Shown piece after piece: positions 1-9,260 of a stretch of DNA of 33,952 nt. The stretch spans positions 1 through 33,952 of the forward strand of contig CAZSKU010000027.1 in the NCBI GenBank assembly GCA_964607515.1, written 5' to 3'. Origin of the DNA: UBA6080 sp964607515 (lineage in GTDB: Bacteria; Fermentibacterota; Fermentibacteria; Fermentibacterales; JCC-6). The notes beneath the pieces are model-generated. The model had not been told where the DNA came from. It worked only from the letters and a program-made list of their open reading frames with translations, and did no database searches. A program made the translations under genes and the position numbers. Every line of letters starts with the position of its first letter. Within the stretch, counting starts at the first letter, position 1.

Positions 1-73
1 AAGACAACATGCATTACCAGGATCGGATATTGGGGGGTATCAGGAACTGCCGGCTGTGTTCAGGGTCCGTTGA

Positions 74-130
74 GGAACCGTAACGGTTCCGAAAAGCACC
101 CGGCCTGCGTGAGACGGCCGTCCGGGTGCT
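74..130. repeat. Two adjacent perfect hairpins upstream of first gene
   Basis: Two inverted repeats lie side by side. The first has 7-bp arms at 74-80 and 84-90 with a 3-base loop. The second has 9-bp arms at 95-103 and 122-130 (AGCACCCGG / CCGGGTGCT). There is no T-run on the plus side; read on the minus strand, the second stem is followed by TTTTC. They could mark the end of a transcript that lies left of the window or a bidirectional terminator. The 160 bases before the first gene show nothing else apart from a TATAAT box. Confidence 0.45.
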
Positions 131-148
131 CCGGAGCCGAGACAGGGA

Positions 149-154
149 TATAAT
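149..154 (+). promoter_or_regulatory. TATAAT -10 box just upstream of the SGNH lipoprotein gene
   Basis: A perfect TATAAT hexamer ends 6 bases before the ATG at 161. No convincing -35 element lies 16-18 bases upstream. If used, transcription would start at about the ATG, giving a leaderless mRNA. This would fit the absence of a Shine-Dalgarno site before 161. Confidence 0.35.
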
Positions 155-160
155 CCCGCC

Positions 161-1264
161 ATGAACAAGGGACTGCGGGGTATGCTGAACCGGCGGAACT
201 TGGCAGCGCTGCTCATCACCCTGGCTCTGCCGGCGGCGTGCGCCGATGTTTCGGGCCCTCCGGAGAACCGGGAGATCCTGTGCACCATCCGCACCAGGTC
301 CATGTGGACCCTGGGCTTCGCCCCCGATTCCTGCTCCATTCTCGTCTGTTCCCCGGAGGATACCCTGGAGTTCGGTGTTACCGTGCTTTCCCAGATCACC
401 GAAGCCCTTCTCACGGGGCTGGAGGAATCGAATCCAACCTTGACCGTCAGCCTGTTCCAGGGCGATTCGCTGCTGGCTCTCCGGGAGTTCCGGGCCGAGG
501 CCGGTTTTCCCGGGGAGGCGGACGTCCGGGCCCGATGGGAGAACCGGTCGGACGCGTTCCTTCTGGACGCCGCGCCGGGAGGGGTTCCCCCGGCGGACCA
601 GCCTGTGTCGGTGCTCTTCGTGGGGAACAGCTACACCGCCGCGAACGGAGGGCTCGACAGCATCCTGACAATGCTCGTCCGGTCGGCCCACCCCGGTACG
701 GTCACCCGCTACGGCTCGATAACGGCCGGCGGGTATACCCTTGAGAACCACTGGAACGACCCCGCCACGATTGGAGCAATAGCCGGCGGATGGGACCTGG
801 TGGTCTTCCAGGAGCAGAGCACCCGGCCGGTCTCCGATCCGGAACTGATGTACGACTACGCCGGGCTTCTGGCTCTGTGGACGGAAGCCTGCGGCGGAAG
901 GCCCGGTTACTTCATGACCTGGGCCAGGAAGAACGACCCGTCCATGGCGGACCCCCTGGCATCGGCCTACTTCCACGCCGGGGCCGTGACCGACGGGATG
1001 GTGTGCCCTGTGGGGCTCGCCTGGGAGACCGTCCGGGAAACCGATCCCGACATGGAGTTGTACGACCCAGACGGCAGCCACCCAAGCACCCGGGGAACCT
1101 ACCTGACCGCGTGCGTCATGTACGGAGCCATGACGGGGGAAAGCCCGGCTGGGATCCTGTGGACCAACGACCCCACGATAACTCCGGAGGAGAGGCTGTT
1201 CCTTCAGGAGACCGCCTGGGCGGCGGTGGAGACGCATGGTCCGGAGGACTGGAGGCGTTTCTGA
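161..1264 (+). CDS. SGNH/GDSL-fold hydrolase-like lipoprotein
   Basis: A 367-residue protein with a lipoprotein signal: a basic start, a hydrophobic stretch and the lipobox LPAAC (Cys27 from this start). The N-terminal ~140 residues are not recognised. From about residue 150 the sequence fits the SGNH hydrolase fold: VLFVGNSYT supplies the nucleophile Ser block, WDLVVFQEQS a central strand, and DPDGSHPSTRG near the end has the Asp-x-x-His pair that completes the triad. Such proteins are esterases or acetyl-hydrolases acting on carbohydrates or lipids; the substrate cannot be told. An in-frame ATG at 182 gives a shorter, equally good signal peptide (MLNRRNLAALL). The gene stands alone, 76 bases before the peptidase gene, and is followed by a TATATT box at 1288-1293. 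Confidence 0.75.
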   Translation: MNKGLRGMLNRRNLAALLITLALPAACADVSGPPENREILCTIRTRSMWTLGFAPDSCSILVCSPEDTLEFGVTVLSQITEALLTGLEESNPTLTVSLFQGDSLLALREFRAEAGFPGEADVRARWENRSDAFLLDAAPGGVPPADQPVSVLFVGNSYTAANGGLDSILTMLVRSAHPGTVTRYGSITAGGYTLENHWNDPATIGAIAGGWDLVVFQEQSTRPVSDPELMYDYAGLLALWTEACGGRPGYFMTWARKNDPSMADPLASAYFHAGAVTDGMVCPVGLAWETVRETDPDMELYDPDGSHPSTRGTYLTACVMYGAMTGESPAGILWTNDPTITPEERLFLQETAWAAVETHGPEDWRRF

Positions 1265-1340
1265 GGTTACAGGACGCGCCGCTGCGGTATATTGCCCGCA
1301 ACCTGTGTGAAAACCCCCCTTCAGCCATGGGAGATGCTCC

Positions 1341-3038
1341 ATGAAACGATTCGGCCAGTTCGAGTACGTCCGGCCCGATGGGGAGACTTTGGGCCGGAAA
1401 ATGGCGGAGATGACCGCCCGGCTCGGTTCGGGCGGCACCTCCGGCCTGCAGGCGGAGGCTATCGAAGAGATCAACAGGATCCGCGATGCCTGGGAATCCA
1501 TGACGGTGCTTGGCCGCATCCGTCACACCCTGGACACCACCGACCCCTTCTACGACCGGGAGAACGACGCTCTGGACCAGCTCGGTCCTCTGTACGACGG
1601 CCTTAGAACCGACTACTACAGAGCGCTCGTCTCATCCCGCTTCCGCGGGGAGCTGGAGGGGATGCTCGGGAGGCACCTCTTCCGCCTGGCGGAGTTGAAA
1701 CTCTCCACGTTCTCCCCCGAGGTTATGCAGGACCTGCGGGATGAGAACGCTCTGGCCAGCAGTTACGTGAAACTGAAAGCCTCCGCATCGATTGATTTCC
1801 AGGGGGAAACGAGGAACCTCTCCCAGATGCAGCCCTTCACCCAGTCGCCCCGGCGGGTGGTCCGCCGGGAGGCCGTCGCCGCGGTCAGCGCCTTCTACCG
1901 GGCCAACATGGAGAGCTTCGACACCATATACGACAGGCTGGTGAAGACCAGGCACGCCATCGCCCGGAAACTCGGGTTCGAGAACTTCATACCCCTGGCC
2001 TACGCCAGGCTGGGGCGCACCGACTACGACCAGGCGATGGTCGCCGGATACCGCGACCAGATAATCCGGCACGTGGTTCCCCTGGCCTCCGGTCTCCGGG
2101 CCCGGCAGGCCCGGCGGCTCGGCGTGGATTCCCTGGAGTTCTGCGACGAGGGGCTGGAGTTCCTCACCGGGAATCCGACGCCCCGGGGGGACCCGGCCTG
2201 GATCGTGGCCACCGCCGGGGCCATGTACGCCGAGATGTCCCCGGAGACCGGGGAGTTCTTCCGCTTCATGCTCGACCGGGAACTCATGGACCTGGAAACC
2301 AGGAAGGGCAAAGCCGGAGGGGGCTACTGCGATTACATCTCCGGGCACGGCTCCCCGTTCATATTCGCCAACTTCAACGGCACCAGCGGCGATGTGGACG
2401 TGCTTACCCACGAGGCGGGCCACGCCTTTCAGGCGTACCGGTCCAGGGGCTTTTCCGTGCCGGAGTACCATTTCCCCACCCTGGAGGCGTGCGAGATCCA
2501 TTCCATGAGCATGGAGTTCTTCGCATGGCCTTGGATGGAGAGGTTTTTCGGAGATGATTTGAACAAGTACCTGTTCTCCCACCTGGCGGGAACACTGCTG
2601 TTCATTCCCTACGGGGCCGCGGTGGACGAGTTCCAGCACATGGTGTACGGGAACCCCGGCGCCTCCCCCGGTGAACGCAGGTCCATGTGGCGATCCGTGG
2701 AGAGGAAGTACCTTCCCCACAGGAAATACCCGGACGACGACTTCCTGGAAGGGGGAGGCTTCTGGTTCCGGCAGGGGCATATCTTCCAGGATCCCTTCTA
2801 CTACATAGACTACACCCTGGCCCAGGTGTGCGCCCTGGAGTTCTGGAAGCGAAGCCGTGGGGACCGGGGCCGGGCCTGGGCCGACTACATCGGGCTGTGC
2901 GACCTGGGGGGAAGCCTTCCGTTCACGGGACTGGTGAAGGCCGCCGGGCTGAGGAATCCCTTCGAGGAGGGCGCCATCCGGGCGGTGGCCGATCCCGCGG
3001 CGGCCTGGCTGGATTCGGTGGACGACGGAAAACTCTGA
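1341..3038 (+). CDS. M3 family zinc oligoendopeptidase
   Basis: A 565-residue cytoplasmic metallopeptidase of family M3 that cleaves short peptides. The zinc site is plain: HEAGH at residues 357-361 (two His ligands and the catalytic Glu) and CEIHSMSMEFF with the third ligand Glu385. No signal peptide is present. The N-terminal pattern (FEYVRPD, then INRIRDAWESM, IRHTLDTTDPFYDRE) is that of the roughly 550-570-residue M3 subgroup related to, but distinct from, PepF; the length agrees. The start at 1341 has GGGAG seven bases upstream. A TATATT box at 1288-1293 may be the -10. It is followed after 20 bases by the CorA-type gene on the same strand, so the two are probably co-transcribed, although no functional link is obvious. 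Confidence 0.92.
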   Translation: MKRFGQFEYVRPDGETLGRKMAEMTARLGSGGTSGLQAEAIEEINRIRDAWESMTVLGRIRHTLDTTDPFYDRENDALDQLGPLYDGLRTDYYRALVSSRFRGELEGMLGRHLFRLAELKLSTFSPEVMQDLRDENALASSYVKLKASASIDFQGETRNLSQMQPFTQSPRRVVRREAVAAVSAFYRANMESFDTIYDRLVKTRHAIARKLGFENFIPLAYARLGRTDYDQAMVAGYRDQIIRHVVPLASGLRARQARRLGVDSLEFCDEGLEFLTGNPTPRGDPAWIVATAGAMYAEMSPETGEFFRFMLDRELMDLETRKGKAGGGYCDYISGHGSPFIFANFNGTSGDVDVLTHEAGHAFQAYRSRGFSVPEYHFPTLEACEIHSMSMEFFAWPWMERFFGDDLNKYLFSHLAGTLLFIPYGAAVDEFQHMVYGNPGASPGERRSMWRSVERKYLPHRKYPDDDFLEGGGFWFRQGHIFQDPFYYIDYTLAQVCALEFWKRSRGDRGRAWADYIGLCDLGGSLPFTGLVKAAGLRNPFEEGAIRAVADPAAAWLDSVDDGKL

Positions 3039-3058
3039 CAGTCCGCGGAAGGGGAACC

Positions 3059-4015
3059 ATGAGGATTGCGGTCTTCGATTTCGAGGGAAGAAGGGAGTGG
3101 TCTTCGGACCGGGAAGAGCATCTTCCGGAACCCGGAAGCGGATTTTTCCACTGGGTCGAGTGCGCCCCGGAGGAACTGCCCGGGGTCTCGGCTCTTCTGG
3201 GGTCAATGGGGGTTTCCCCGGAAGTGTCGGATCTGCTGAAGGAATCCCAGCCCGAGCACCTTCTGGAACTGTACGAGAAGGCGGTTCATTTCACGTTGTC
3301 CGAGGGGGTTCTGGGGGATGACGGCCTGGAGACCCGGGTGCTGTCATGCCTGCTGGGGGACGGGTTCATGGTCACCATGATCCCGGGCTCCTCTCCGGTG
3401 ATGGACAGGATCAGGCGGATATACCGGGAGGATTTCATGAAGTTCGCCCGGTCTCCGGGTTTTCTTCTGTACGAGCTTGGGTCGCAGCTCCTGGAGTCGC
3501 ACCGCAGGCTCTTCCAGCAGTACGCCGACCAGGCCGAGCAGATCCAGCTCCGGCTCTTCGGAAAGGTCACCGACGAGATTTTCTCCGAGGTATCCGACCT
3601 GACCGGCGACATACTGGCCTTCCGAAGGACCGTGCTCTCCTCCAGGGACCTTTTCAACGACCTGGCGGTAAGGAAGTCCCAGTTCGTACCGGAAACCACC
3701 CAGCCCTCCCTGGAGGTTCTTTCGGACCGGATGGGCAGGCTCTGCGAGGACATCGCCGGCGTGAGGAGCGTTCTCAACGAGACCCTGAACCTTTACATGG
3801 GAATGGTGAGCCACCGGACCAACCGGATCATCAACCGGCTTACTATCTTCAGCATGATCTTCCTCCCCCTGAGTTTTCTGGCTGGGGTGTACGGCATGAA
3901 CTTCGCTGTTCTGCCGGAACTCCGGTGGAAGTATGCCTACCCGGCGTTCTGGGGATTCGTGACGGTGTTCGTGGCCGCCTTCGTGATCTTCGTGCGGAAG
4001 AAGCGCTGGATCTGA
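3059..4015 (+). CDS. corA: CorA-family divalent metal ion transporter
   Basis: A 318-residue protein with the CorA layout: a soluble N-terminal region, a long helical stretch (about residues 120-250) and two C-terminal membrane helices. The signature YGMNF sits at the end of the first helix (Gly279-Met280-Asn281), where the GMN selectivity loop belongs. The C-terminus is basic (FVRKKRWI), as usual for the cytoplasmic tail. These proteins form pentamers and import Mg2+, Co2+ or Ni2+; the ion cannot be decided from sequence. The start was placed at 3059, with GGAAGGGG just upstream, because the open frame extends much further 5' but only inside the peptidase gene. It is convergent with the gene at 4049. 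Confidence 0.93.
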   Translation: MRIAVFDFEGRREWSSDREEHLPEPGSGFFHWVECAPEELPGVSALLGSMGVSPEVSDLLKESQPEHLLELYEKAVHFTLSEGVLGDDGLETRVLSCLLGDGFMVTMIPGSSPVMDRIRRIYREDFMKFARSPGFLLYELGSQLLESHRRLFQQYADQAEQIQLRLFGKVTDEIFSEVSDLTGDILAFRRTVLSSRDLFNDLAVRKSQFVPETTQPSLEVLSDRMGRLCEDIAGVRSVLNETLNLYMGMVSHRTNRIINRLTIFSMIFLPLSFLAGVYGMNFAVLPELRWKYAYPAFWGFVTVFVAAFVIFVRKKRWI

Positions 4016-4048
4016 ACTGCACGGGAATGCCGATTTCCTTATTCCGGC

Positions 4049-5104
4049 TCAGACGGAGTACAGAATCTCAAGCGTCCGGGCCCACCGTTTTCTGAAGGCC
4101 GCGAAGGAAATCTTCCCGAGGGCGTTTTCCCGGGCGGTTCTCACGGTCTCCTCCCAGTAGCAGTCATCTGACAGAAGCCTCGCGGCGCATTCGAAGACCT
4201 CCTCCGGGGACGCCCCCCCTCCCGGCAGGTGGGGGTACGCCAGCCTGTCCACCATGCCGTTGCCCCCGAGGCACGGCAGTCCCGCCAGAAGCGAGTCGCC
4301 GGCCACCTGCCCCGGCACTCCGCCGATGTCCCTCTGGAGCACCACCCTGTGGGCGGCCATGGTCTGCAGGTAGGGCCCGTAGCCCATGGGGGGCAACAGC
4401 TTCACTCTTCCCCTGGCCGCCAGGACCGTGCGAACCACTCCGGACAGCCCGTCCCGGTTCACCGCGGTAACCGGCATTCCCGGGAACCTGGCCGCCAGGC
4501 GAGCCGCCAGCATCACCGATTCCCGATGGCGGCGGAAGGAAACCCCCCATTCCCTGGTGCCGATGAAGACGCCCTTTCTGTCCGAGGGCGGCGACAGGGA
4601 GGACGTCCATCCGGGCACGTCCACCGGGTAGGGCGTGGGAAGGATCACGGTCCTGGCGTCCGGCATCCAGGAGGCAAGCACCCTTCCGGCGCCCGGCGAC
4701 GCGGCAATCCAAGCGGAGGCCAGTTCTCCGATCCGGGCCATGGTTCCGGGGTAGCCCGGCCGTCGCCAGGCCTTCTGAATCTGCCGGGTCCCGCACTCCT
4801 TCCAGGTGACCAGCACCGGGTGTCCCCGGGCCCTGAGCAGATTTCCGGCCTCCAGCGCCCGGGATGCGCGTCCCGGGATAAGAAGTAGAACTGGGCGGCG
4901 GTCGTCGGTCACCCCGCCGGGATCGTTGTGAAAGGCGCCTCCGGTGGCCGCGGCCATGGCGTGAAAACTCACCGGCGGATGGGGACAGTCCCGGGGAATA
5001 CCCCTCCCGAAGTCCATCGGCAGGTCCCGCCCCCCGGGCACCAGCACGTCCAGGGGTGGGAGCCGCCGGCCAGGTAACTCGCCGGGTGCCGTCTTGGCGC
5101 TCAT
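4049..5104 (-). CDS. Glycosyltransferase-like protein (tentative)
   Basis: A 351-residue protein without signal peptide. An N-terminal half with alternating strands (RPVLLLIPGRASRALEAGNLL, then ILPTPYPVDVPGW) is followed by a second half typical of a GT-B C-terminal domain: KGVFIGTREWG, a strand VKLLPPMGYGPYLQTMAAHRV, and GQVAGDSLLAGLPCLGGNG, matching the place where nucleotide-sugar enzymes have a Gly-rich E/D-containing loop. The tail (ECAARLLSDDCYWEETVRTARE) resembles the helices that end GT4/CgeB-like enzymes. No donor or acceptor can be named. The start is uncertain: ATG 5104 is chosen, ATG 5122 is possible, and neither has a good ribosome binding site. The open frame continues far upstream to 6280, but that part shadows the next gene. 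Confidence 0.6.
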   Translation of the reverse strand: MSAKTAPGELPGRRLPPLDVLVPGGRDLPMDFGRGIPRDCPHPPVSFHAMAAATGGAFHNDPGGVTDDRRPVLLLIPGRASRALEAGNLLRARGHPVLVTWKECGTRQIQKAWRRPGYPGTMARIGELASAWIAASPGAGRVLASWMPDARTVILPTPYPVDVPGWTSSLSPPSDRKGVFIGTREWGVSFRRHRESVMLAARLAARFPGMPVTAVNRDGLSGVVRTVLAARGRVKLLPPMGYGPYLQTMAAHRVVLQRDIGGVPGQVAGDSLLAGLPCLGGNGMVDRLAYPHLPGGGASPEEVFECAARLLSDDCYWEETVRTARENALGKISFAAFRKRWARTLEILYSV

Positions 5105-5172
5105 GCCGGCAACATGGGGCATTTGCCCGGAGTCTTCAAGGTCCGGAGACGATGCCTTCTCTCCAGTCCGGA

Positions 5173-7347
5173 TCAGACCGGAAGGAACCAGGTGACCTTG
5201 GCGTACATGCCCAGGTCGGGCTTCCCGAAACCCTCTCCGTCGTCCTCGCAGGCCGTCTCTCCAAGCACGTAGAGCATGCTCCCCGGAAGGTACTGCCAGG
5301 TGAACAGCAGGTTCGTCCTGATCTGCCTGTTCCCGGATTCCCCGGTCAGCCCGTAGTCCATGTCGAAGCTGGAGTACTGGCTCACCAGCCGAAGGTTCAT
5401 GTCCGGGCTGAACATGTATCCCAGCCGGACCGTTCCCGACCTCCAGTCGGTGTCTCGCCGGTCGAACTCCTCCGCCTCCCAGTTGTAGTTGTCTGTGTCC
5501 CGGGTGCTGAACCAGTCGCCGGACAGGGAAGCCTCCAGCACCGGCACCGGCCTGTAACGAAGGCTTCCCGTGAAGTTGATGAAGGTTCCGCCGTTCTCGT
5601 ACTGGCCGCCGCCGTGACCCAGCCAGATTCTGAATGGGTAGTAAGGGTTGCTTCCTCCGCCGGCGAAGTAGGAGGTGTTTCCCGGGTAGTGCCTTCCCTC
5701 GGGGCCCTCGTAGGGATCGTAGAAGCTGCCGTTGTGCTCGCCCGAGAGGGTGAAGTTCCACCCGTTCTTGAACGAGCCCTCGGCCTCCATGCTGGTGGAG
5801 CTGACAAGGGTTTCCCCGCCGTCCCGGTTTATCTGCTGGTGGGCTCCCCAGAAGGTGAGGGAGGAGAAGGTCTCCCTGGGCCTGAAGGTCTTTTGCGCCC
5901 CGGCGTCCCACTCCCGGTACCCCGTGACGGTGGTGAACCCGGTTCCGTTCACGTCGAAGTCCTCCTCGACCCGGCTCATTCCCGCCCAGTAGGTGAAGGT
6001 GCCGGTGATTTTCTGAATGCCCGCCTCGAAGGCCCCGCCCCGGTCGGTACCGGTGTTCCAGCTCCCGCAGGCGGAGCCGCTGAAGAGGTGTCCGCCGGGG
6101 CCTTCCCAGGCGCCGTCCAGGGCCGCGGCCCGATGGCTCTCCGGGTCCAGCCCCTCCTGCTCCCAGGCGTCCCGGGATACACCGGAAAGACCAAGGTAGG
6201 AGAACCCGCCGAACTGCATGAGTCCCCGGAATGCGCTGAAATTGGCCCCGGGCTGCACCAGGATCGAGTCGTTCTCCCACACCCTTCCCGTCACCGCGTC
6301 GAGAAAACCGAAACTGAGCCCGCTCCCAAGGGTGCCTGAAATCTTGGCTCCCCCGAGGATGGGTATCAGGTCGCCGTTGGGCGCCACCGCGCCGATGCGC
6401 CGGGAGTAGAACATGTTGAAGGGCATCTGGAACAGGTCTCTCCGCTCCTGGAAGAAGGGTCTTCTCTCCTCCAGGAAAAGTTCGAAGTGCCCCAGATTCA
6501 TCTCCGCCTCGTCGGCCTCAACCTGGCCGAAGTCCGGGTTGAGTGTGAAATCCGCGGCGATGCCGCTGTTGAGCCCCATCTTCAGGTCCAGCCCGGCGTC
6601 GCCGGAGTACTCCCGTCCGTCGCCGGACCTGAAATCGTAGAACCTTCCCGCCGCGTATGGTCTGAATTCCAGCCCCAGGGACCCTTCCACGCCGCTGATT
6701 CCCCGGATCTGGGCGAACCCGTCCAGGTCGGCCATCTGGTTGTTCTCCGAGAGCATGTACCAGCCGTTCTCGGATGTCCTGCTGAGTATCCTCTGAAAGT
6801 TCACCGACCAGGTCTGTTCCCCGGAGTCCTGGAACCTCAGGGCGCTCAGGGGGATGGCGATCTCCGCGGACCAGCCGCCGGGCAGTCTTGCGGTGGCGCT
6901 CTCCCACACGGCGTCCCAGCCGTAGTCCCACCCTCCGTGCTCGTTCAGCCTGGAGTCCATCTGGGAGTTGGCCAGACTGACCTCGAAACTGAATGCGCTC
7001 CTGCCGTCGTTCCAGGTGTCCAGGAGAACCGCTATCCATTCACCGTTGATGTAGTTGTCCCTGGGGGTCAGGGCCTCCACCATCCGATCCGGAAGGGAGT
7101 CGTGGAGGATGAAGCCGAAGTAGACCCGGTGGTCGTCGTAGAGTATTCTGACGGTGGTGGGCTCCGTCATGCTGCTGCCGTAGTCCGGGCCGTACTGCCA
7201 CAACAGGCAGGTCTCCCCGGAGCACTCCTCCCAGGCCGGATCGTCCAGTCTGCCGTCAATCTGCGGAGGCCGGGCCGTCCTTCGGGCCTCCAGTATCCCC
7301 GCCGGCGGTTCGATGACCAATGTGAGAAGGCACAGTATTTGAATCAT
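5173..7347 (-). CDS. DUF5916 family outer-membrane-type protein with CBM9-like N-terminal domain
   Basis: A 724-residue exported protein. After a signal peptide (about 20 residues) comes a CBM9-like domain whose start is diagnostic: PPQIDGRLDDPAWEEC, followed by ILYDDHRVYFGFILHDS and WSAEIAIPLSALRF. The remaining ~500 residues match the DUF5916 pattern: LNPDFGQVEADEAEMNLGHFELFLEERRPFFQE, then alternating aromatic/polar strands ending in a phenylalanine-containing last strand (AKVTWFLPV), as in a beta-barrel. Family members sit in the outer membrane of Bacteroidetes and related phyla; their substrate is unknown. The start at 7347 has GGAGGAG six bases upstream. A TTGACG-16-TATTTT promoter lies about 70-95 bases before it. 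Confidence 0.88.
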   Translation of the reverse strand: MIQILCLLTLVIEPPAGILEARRTARPPQIDGRLDDPAWEECSGETCLLWQYGPDYGSSMTEPTTVRILYDDHRVYFGFILHDSLPDRMVEALTPRDNYINGEWIAVLLDTWNDGRSAFSFEVSLANSQMDSRLNEHGGWDYGWDAVWESATARLPGGWSAEIAIPLSALRFQDSGEQTWSVNFQRILSRTSENGWYMLSENNQMADLDGFAQIRGISGVEGSLGLEFRPYAAGRFYDFRSGDGREYSGDAGLDLKMGLNSGIAADFTLNPDFGQVEADEAEMNLGHFELFLEERRPFFQERRDLFQMPFNMFYSRRIGAVAPNGDLIPILGGAKISGTLGSGLSFGFLDAVTGRVWENDSILVQPGANFSAFRGLMQFGGFSYLGLSGVSRDAWEQEGLDPESHRAAALDGAWEGPGGHLFSGSACGSWNTGTDRGGAFEAGIQKITGTFTYWAGMSRVEEDFDVNGTGFTTVTGYREWDAGAQKTFRPRETFSSLTFWGAHQQINRDGGETLVSSTSMEAEGSFKNGWNFTLSGEHNGSFYDPYEGPEGRHYPGNTSYFAGGGSNPYYPFRIWLGHGGGQYENGGTFINFTGSLRYRPVPVLEASLSGDWFSTRDTDNYNWEAEEFDRRDTDWRSGTVRLGYMFSPDMNLRLVSQYSSFDMDYGLTGESGNRQIRTNLLFTWQYLPGSMLYVLGETACEDDGEGFGKPDLGMYAKVTWFLPV

Positions 7348-7414
7348 TCGCGTCTCCTCCAGTGCGGGATCGGGTGATCGGCAACCTTTGCGTCAGTCAC
7401 TCAGCCTCGATCAC

Positions 7415-7442
7415 AAAATAGTGTTAAAAAATGGATCGTCAA
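7415..7442 (-). promoter_or_regulatory. Sigma-70-type promoter for the DUF5916 gene
   Basis: On the minus strand TTGACG (7442-7437) and TATTTT (7420-7415) are separated by 16 bases, in a visibly AT-rich stretch of an otherwise GC-rich window, and they point at the gene starting at 7347. The rest of the 155-base gap 7348-7502 shows no further structure. Confidence 0.5.
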
Positions 7443-7502
7443 GAGTGAATATCGATAATGCCATGTTCTCACAACCCGAGGACGGACGCCGGAACTGTGA
7501 AG

Positions 7503-8504
7503 TTACAGGCCGTTTTCCAGATCTGCGACGTCACTGTTTCTGTGGGGTCTTCCCAGGGGAGTTCGCATGTAGAATATCTCTCCTCGATACTCACTACGGC
7601 TCAGGGAGCCTGCAGTCAGCATGGAGTCCACCACGCCCCAGTCCGCGCCGGCTTTGTCCAGCAGGGCTCTGACCGCGTCCTCCCTCATGGGGTGGACCGC
7701 TGTGATGGCCAGAATGTCGTCACCGGGGATTCCGGTGGAGGAGAAACTGCTTCCCTCGTAGCCCGTTAGCAGCTCCACCCCGGAGATTTCCCGGCTCACG
7801 ATCTGATAGACGGCGTTGATCGCCTCTGGGGACGGAGGAGCCGCCCAGCCGACGGCCGGGGGGCGGGTGGGAACCGAAAGGTAAGCCCTTTGCGGGTTTA
7901 TCCTCTTCAGCCGCTTTGCCAGCGCGGCCGCATGGTCTTCCCGGTGGTTGAGGCCGTCCACCAGCATTGTTTCCGTGGCCAGGGTTCCCCGGTAGCCCCG
8001 GGAGAACACCTCCATGTGTTCCAGTATATCCCCAAGATCCAGGGACCTGTGGGGAATGTTGATTCTTTTCCAGAGATTCTCTTCGACTGCGTCGATCTTC
8101 AGCGATACCCAATCCGCCCTGGAGAGGGCGTCCCGGACGCTCTTCAGGGTGACAAGCGAGCCGTTGCTGATCACGGCGACGGGCGCACCGAGGCCTTTGA
8201 TCCGTCGGATGGCCTCCCCGAGGTTGGCATCCAGGGTGGGTTCCCCGTCGGCCACGAAGGTGACGTAATCCACCGGCTCGCCTCCCTGCCGGGCAAGACT
8301 GAGCTGCCGTTTCACCGCTTCGAAGATCAGGTCCGGCGAAAGGAAGACCCTGGTAGCGCATTCGGTTCCCTGGGTTGACCCCACCTGGCAGTACACGCAG
8401 GAGTAGGAGCATGACTTGGGCGGGATGTTGTTCACCCCTATGCTCCGACCAAGCCTGCGGGAAGGGACAGGGCCGAAGCATACCGCCGTCTCCGTTTGGC
8501 TCAC
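7503..8504 (-). CDS. Radical SAM protein, COG0731-like (GPVPSRRLG family)
   Basis: A 333-residue cytoplasmic radical SAM enzyme. The N-terminus has the family hallmark FGPVPSRRLGRSIGVNN, followed by the 4Fe-4S motif CSYSCVYC (Cys32, Cys36, Cys39). FVADGEPTLD is the GGEP-like SAM-binding strand, and AVISNGSL and DWVSLKIDA follow as in the TIM-barrel core. The family is related to Fe-S oxidoreductases of the TYW1 type; its reaction is not known to me. The start is GTG at 8504, set by the strong AAAGGAGG upstream; the open frame reaches 9059 only as a shadow of tspO. The C-terminal ~70 residues form a small extra domain. Confidence 0.85.
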   Translation of the reverse strand: MSQTETAVCFGPVPSRRLGRSIGVNNIPPKSCSYSCVYCQVGSTQGTECATRVFLSPDLIFEAVKRQLSLARQGGEPVDYVTFVADGEPTLDANLGEAIRRIKGLGAPVAVISNGSLVTLKSVRDALSRADWVSLKIDAVEENLWKRINIPHRSLDLGDILEHMEVFSRGYRGTLATETMLVDGLNHREDHAAALAKRLKRINPQRAYLSVPTRPPAVGWAAPPSPEAINAVYQIVSREISGVELLTGYEGSSFSSTGIPGDDILAITAVHPMREDAVRALLDKAGADWGVVDSMLTAGSLSRSEYRGEIFYMRTPLGRPHRNSDVADLENGL

Positions 8505-8557
8505 GATTCTTCCTCCTTTATTCCGCGGGTCCGGGTTGTCCGAAGGCCGGCCGCCCG

Positions 8558-9052
8558 TCAGCCGAGAAGCCGGGGGTTGGCCTGCCACACCGAGAGGGTG
8601 AGTGCCCCGGCGAACCCTGTCCAGAGGAAGTAGGGAACTAGCATGAGGGCCGCGGTTTTGCTGATCTTTTTGAATCTGAGCACGGTGGCCGCCAGAACAA
8701 CCAGCAGGAGTGCGATCTCGACAAACGCCGCCGCTCCCGCCCGCCAGGCGAAGAAGAGCCAGGTCCACAGGGCGTTGAGAGCCAGCTGGACAAGGTAGAG
8801 GGCAAGGGCAGTCGAAACCCCTGTGACACTCCGTTTCCGCCAGACCAGCCATGCCGCCAGGCCCATCAGAAGGTACAGCAGGGTCCATACCGGGGCGAAT
8901 AGCCACGCCGGGGGCGCCCATCCGGGGCGCACAAGCTCTCCGTAGAAGCCTCCGGCGCCGGCCGAGGCGGTTCCCCCGATCAAGGCCGCGGTGAAGGTCA
9001 ATCCCATCCAGAGTATAAGGCCGGTAACATCGGATATGGAAAGCCGTTTCAT
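8558..9052 (-). CDS. tspO: TspO/MBR family membrane protein
   Basis: A 164-residue protein with five hydrophobic helices, the normal size and topology for TspO (tryptophan-rich sensory protein, homologue of the mitochondrial translocator protein). Diagnostic pieces are RPGWAPPAWLFAPVWTLLYLLMG (loop 1 and helix 2), LNALWTWLFFAW in helix 3-4, and the final VWQANP motif. Family members bind porphyrins and other hydrophobic ligands; what it does here is not shown. The ATG at 9052 is chosen because it gives the complete first helix; GGGGGTG lies just upstream. It ends 53 bases before the GTG of the radical SAM gene and is probably co-transcribed with it. Confidence 0.92.
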   Translation of the reverse strand: MKRLSISDVTGLILWMGLTFTAALIGGTASAGAGGFYGELVRPGWAPPAWLFAPVWTLLYLLMGLAAWLVWRKRSVTGVSTALALYLVQLALNALWTWLFFAWRAGAAAFVEIALLLVVLAATVLRFKKISKTAALMLVPYFLWTGFAGALTLSVWQANPRLLG

Positions 9053-9260
9053 CAGACACCCCCGGAACTTCGTCCGACGGGGGCTCGAAGGCCCGGACAG
9101 GTCTCCGGCACCCGCCGTGGTGGTCCGCACAAAGGATGATAACACCCCGGGCAATTCATCTGGGCGCAGCGGTGCGCGGGGAAGAACGTCTTCCGCTTGA
9201 CCCGAAGGCGTTCCATGGAGATTTATATGTGGAGCAACAGTTTTCAGGAAAGGGGGAATC

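Noticed and set aside
1632..3206. Long minus-strand open frame opposite the M3 peptidase
   Set aside because: High-GC shadow frame; the plus strand encodes all M3 motifs including the zinc site.
5105..6280. Upstream extension of the glycosyltransferase-like frame (743 codons in total)
   Set aside because: It is an antiphase shadow inside the DUF5916 gene on the same strand; composition is Gly/Arg-rich with no domain, and the DUF5916 frame has clear motifs.
8505..9059. Extension of the radical SAM frame upstream to 9059
   Set aside because: Overlaps tspO in another frame; GTG 8504 has a strong ribosome binding site and the conserved N-terminus begins there.
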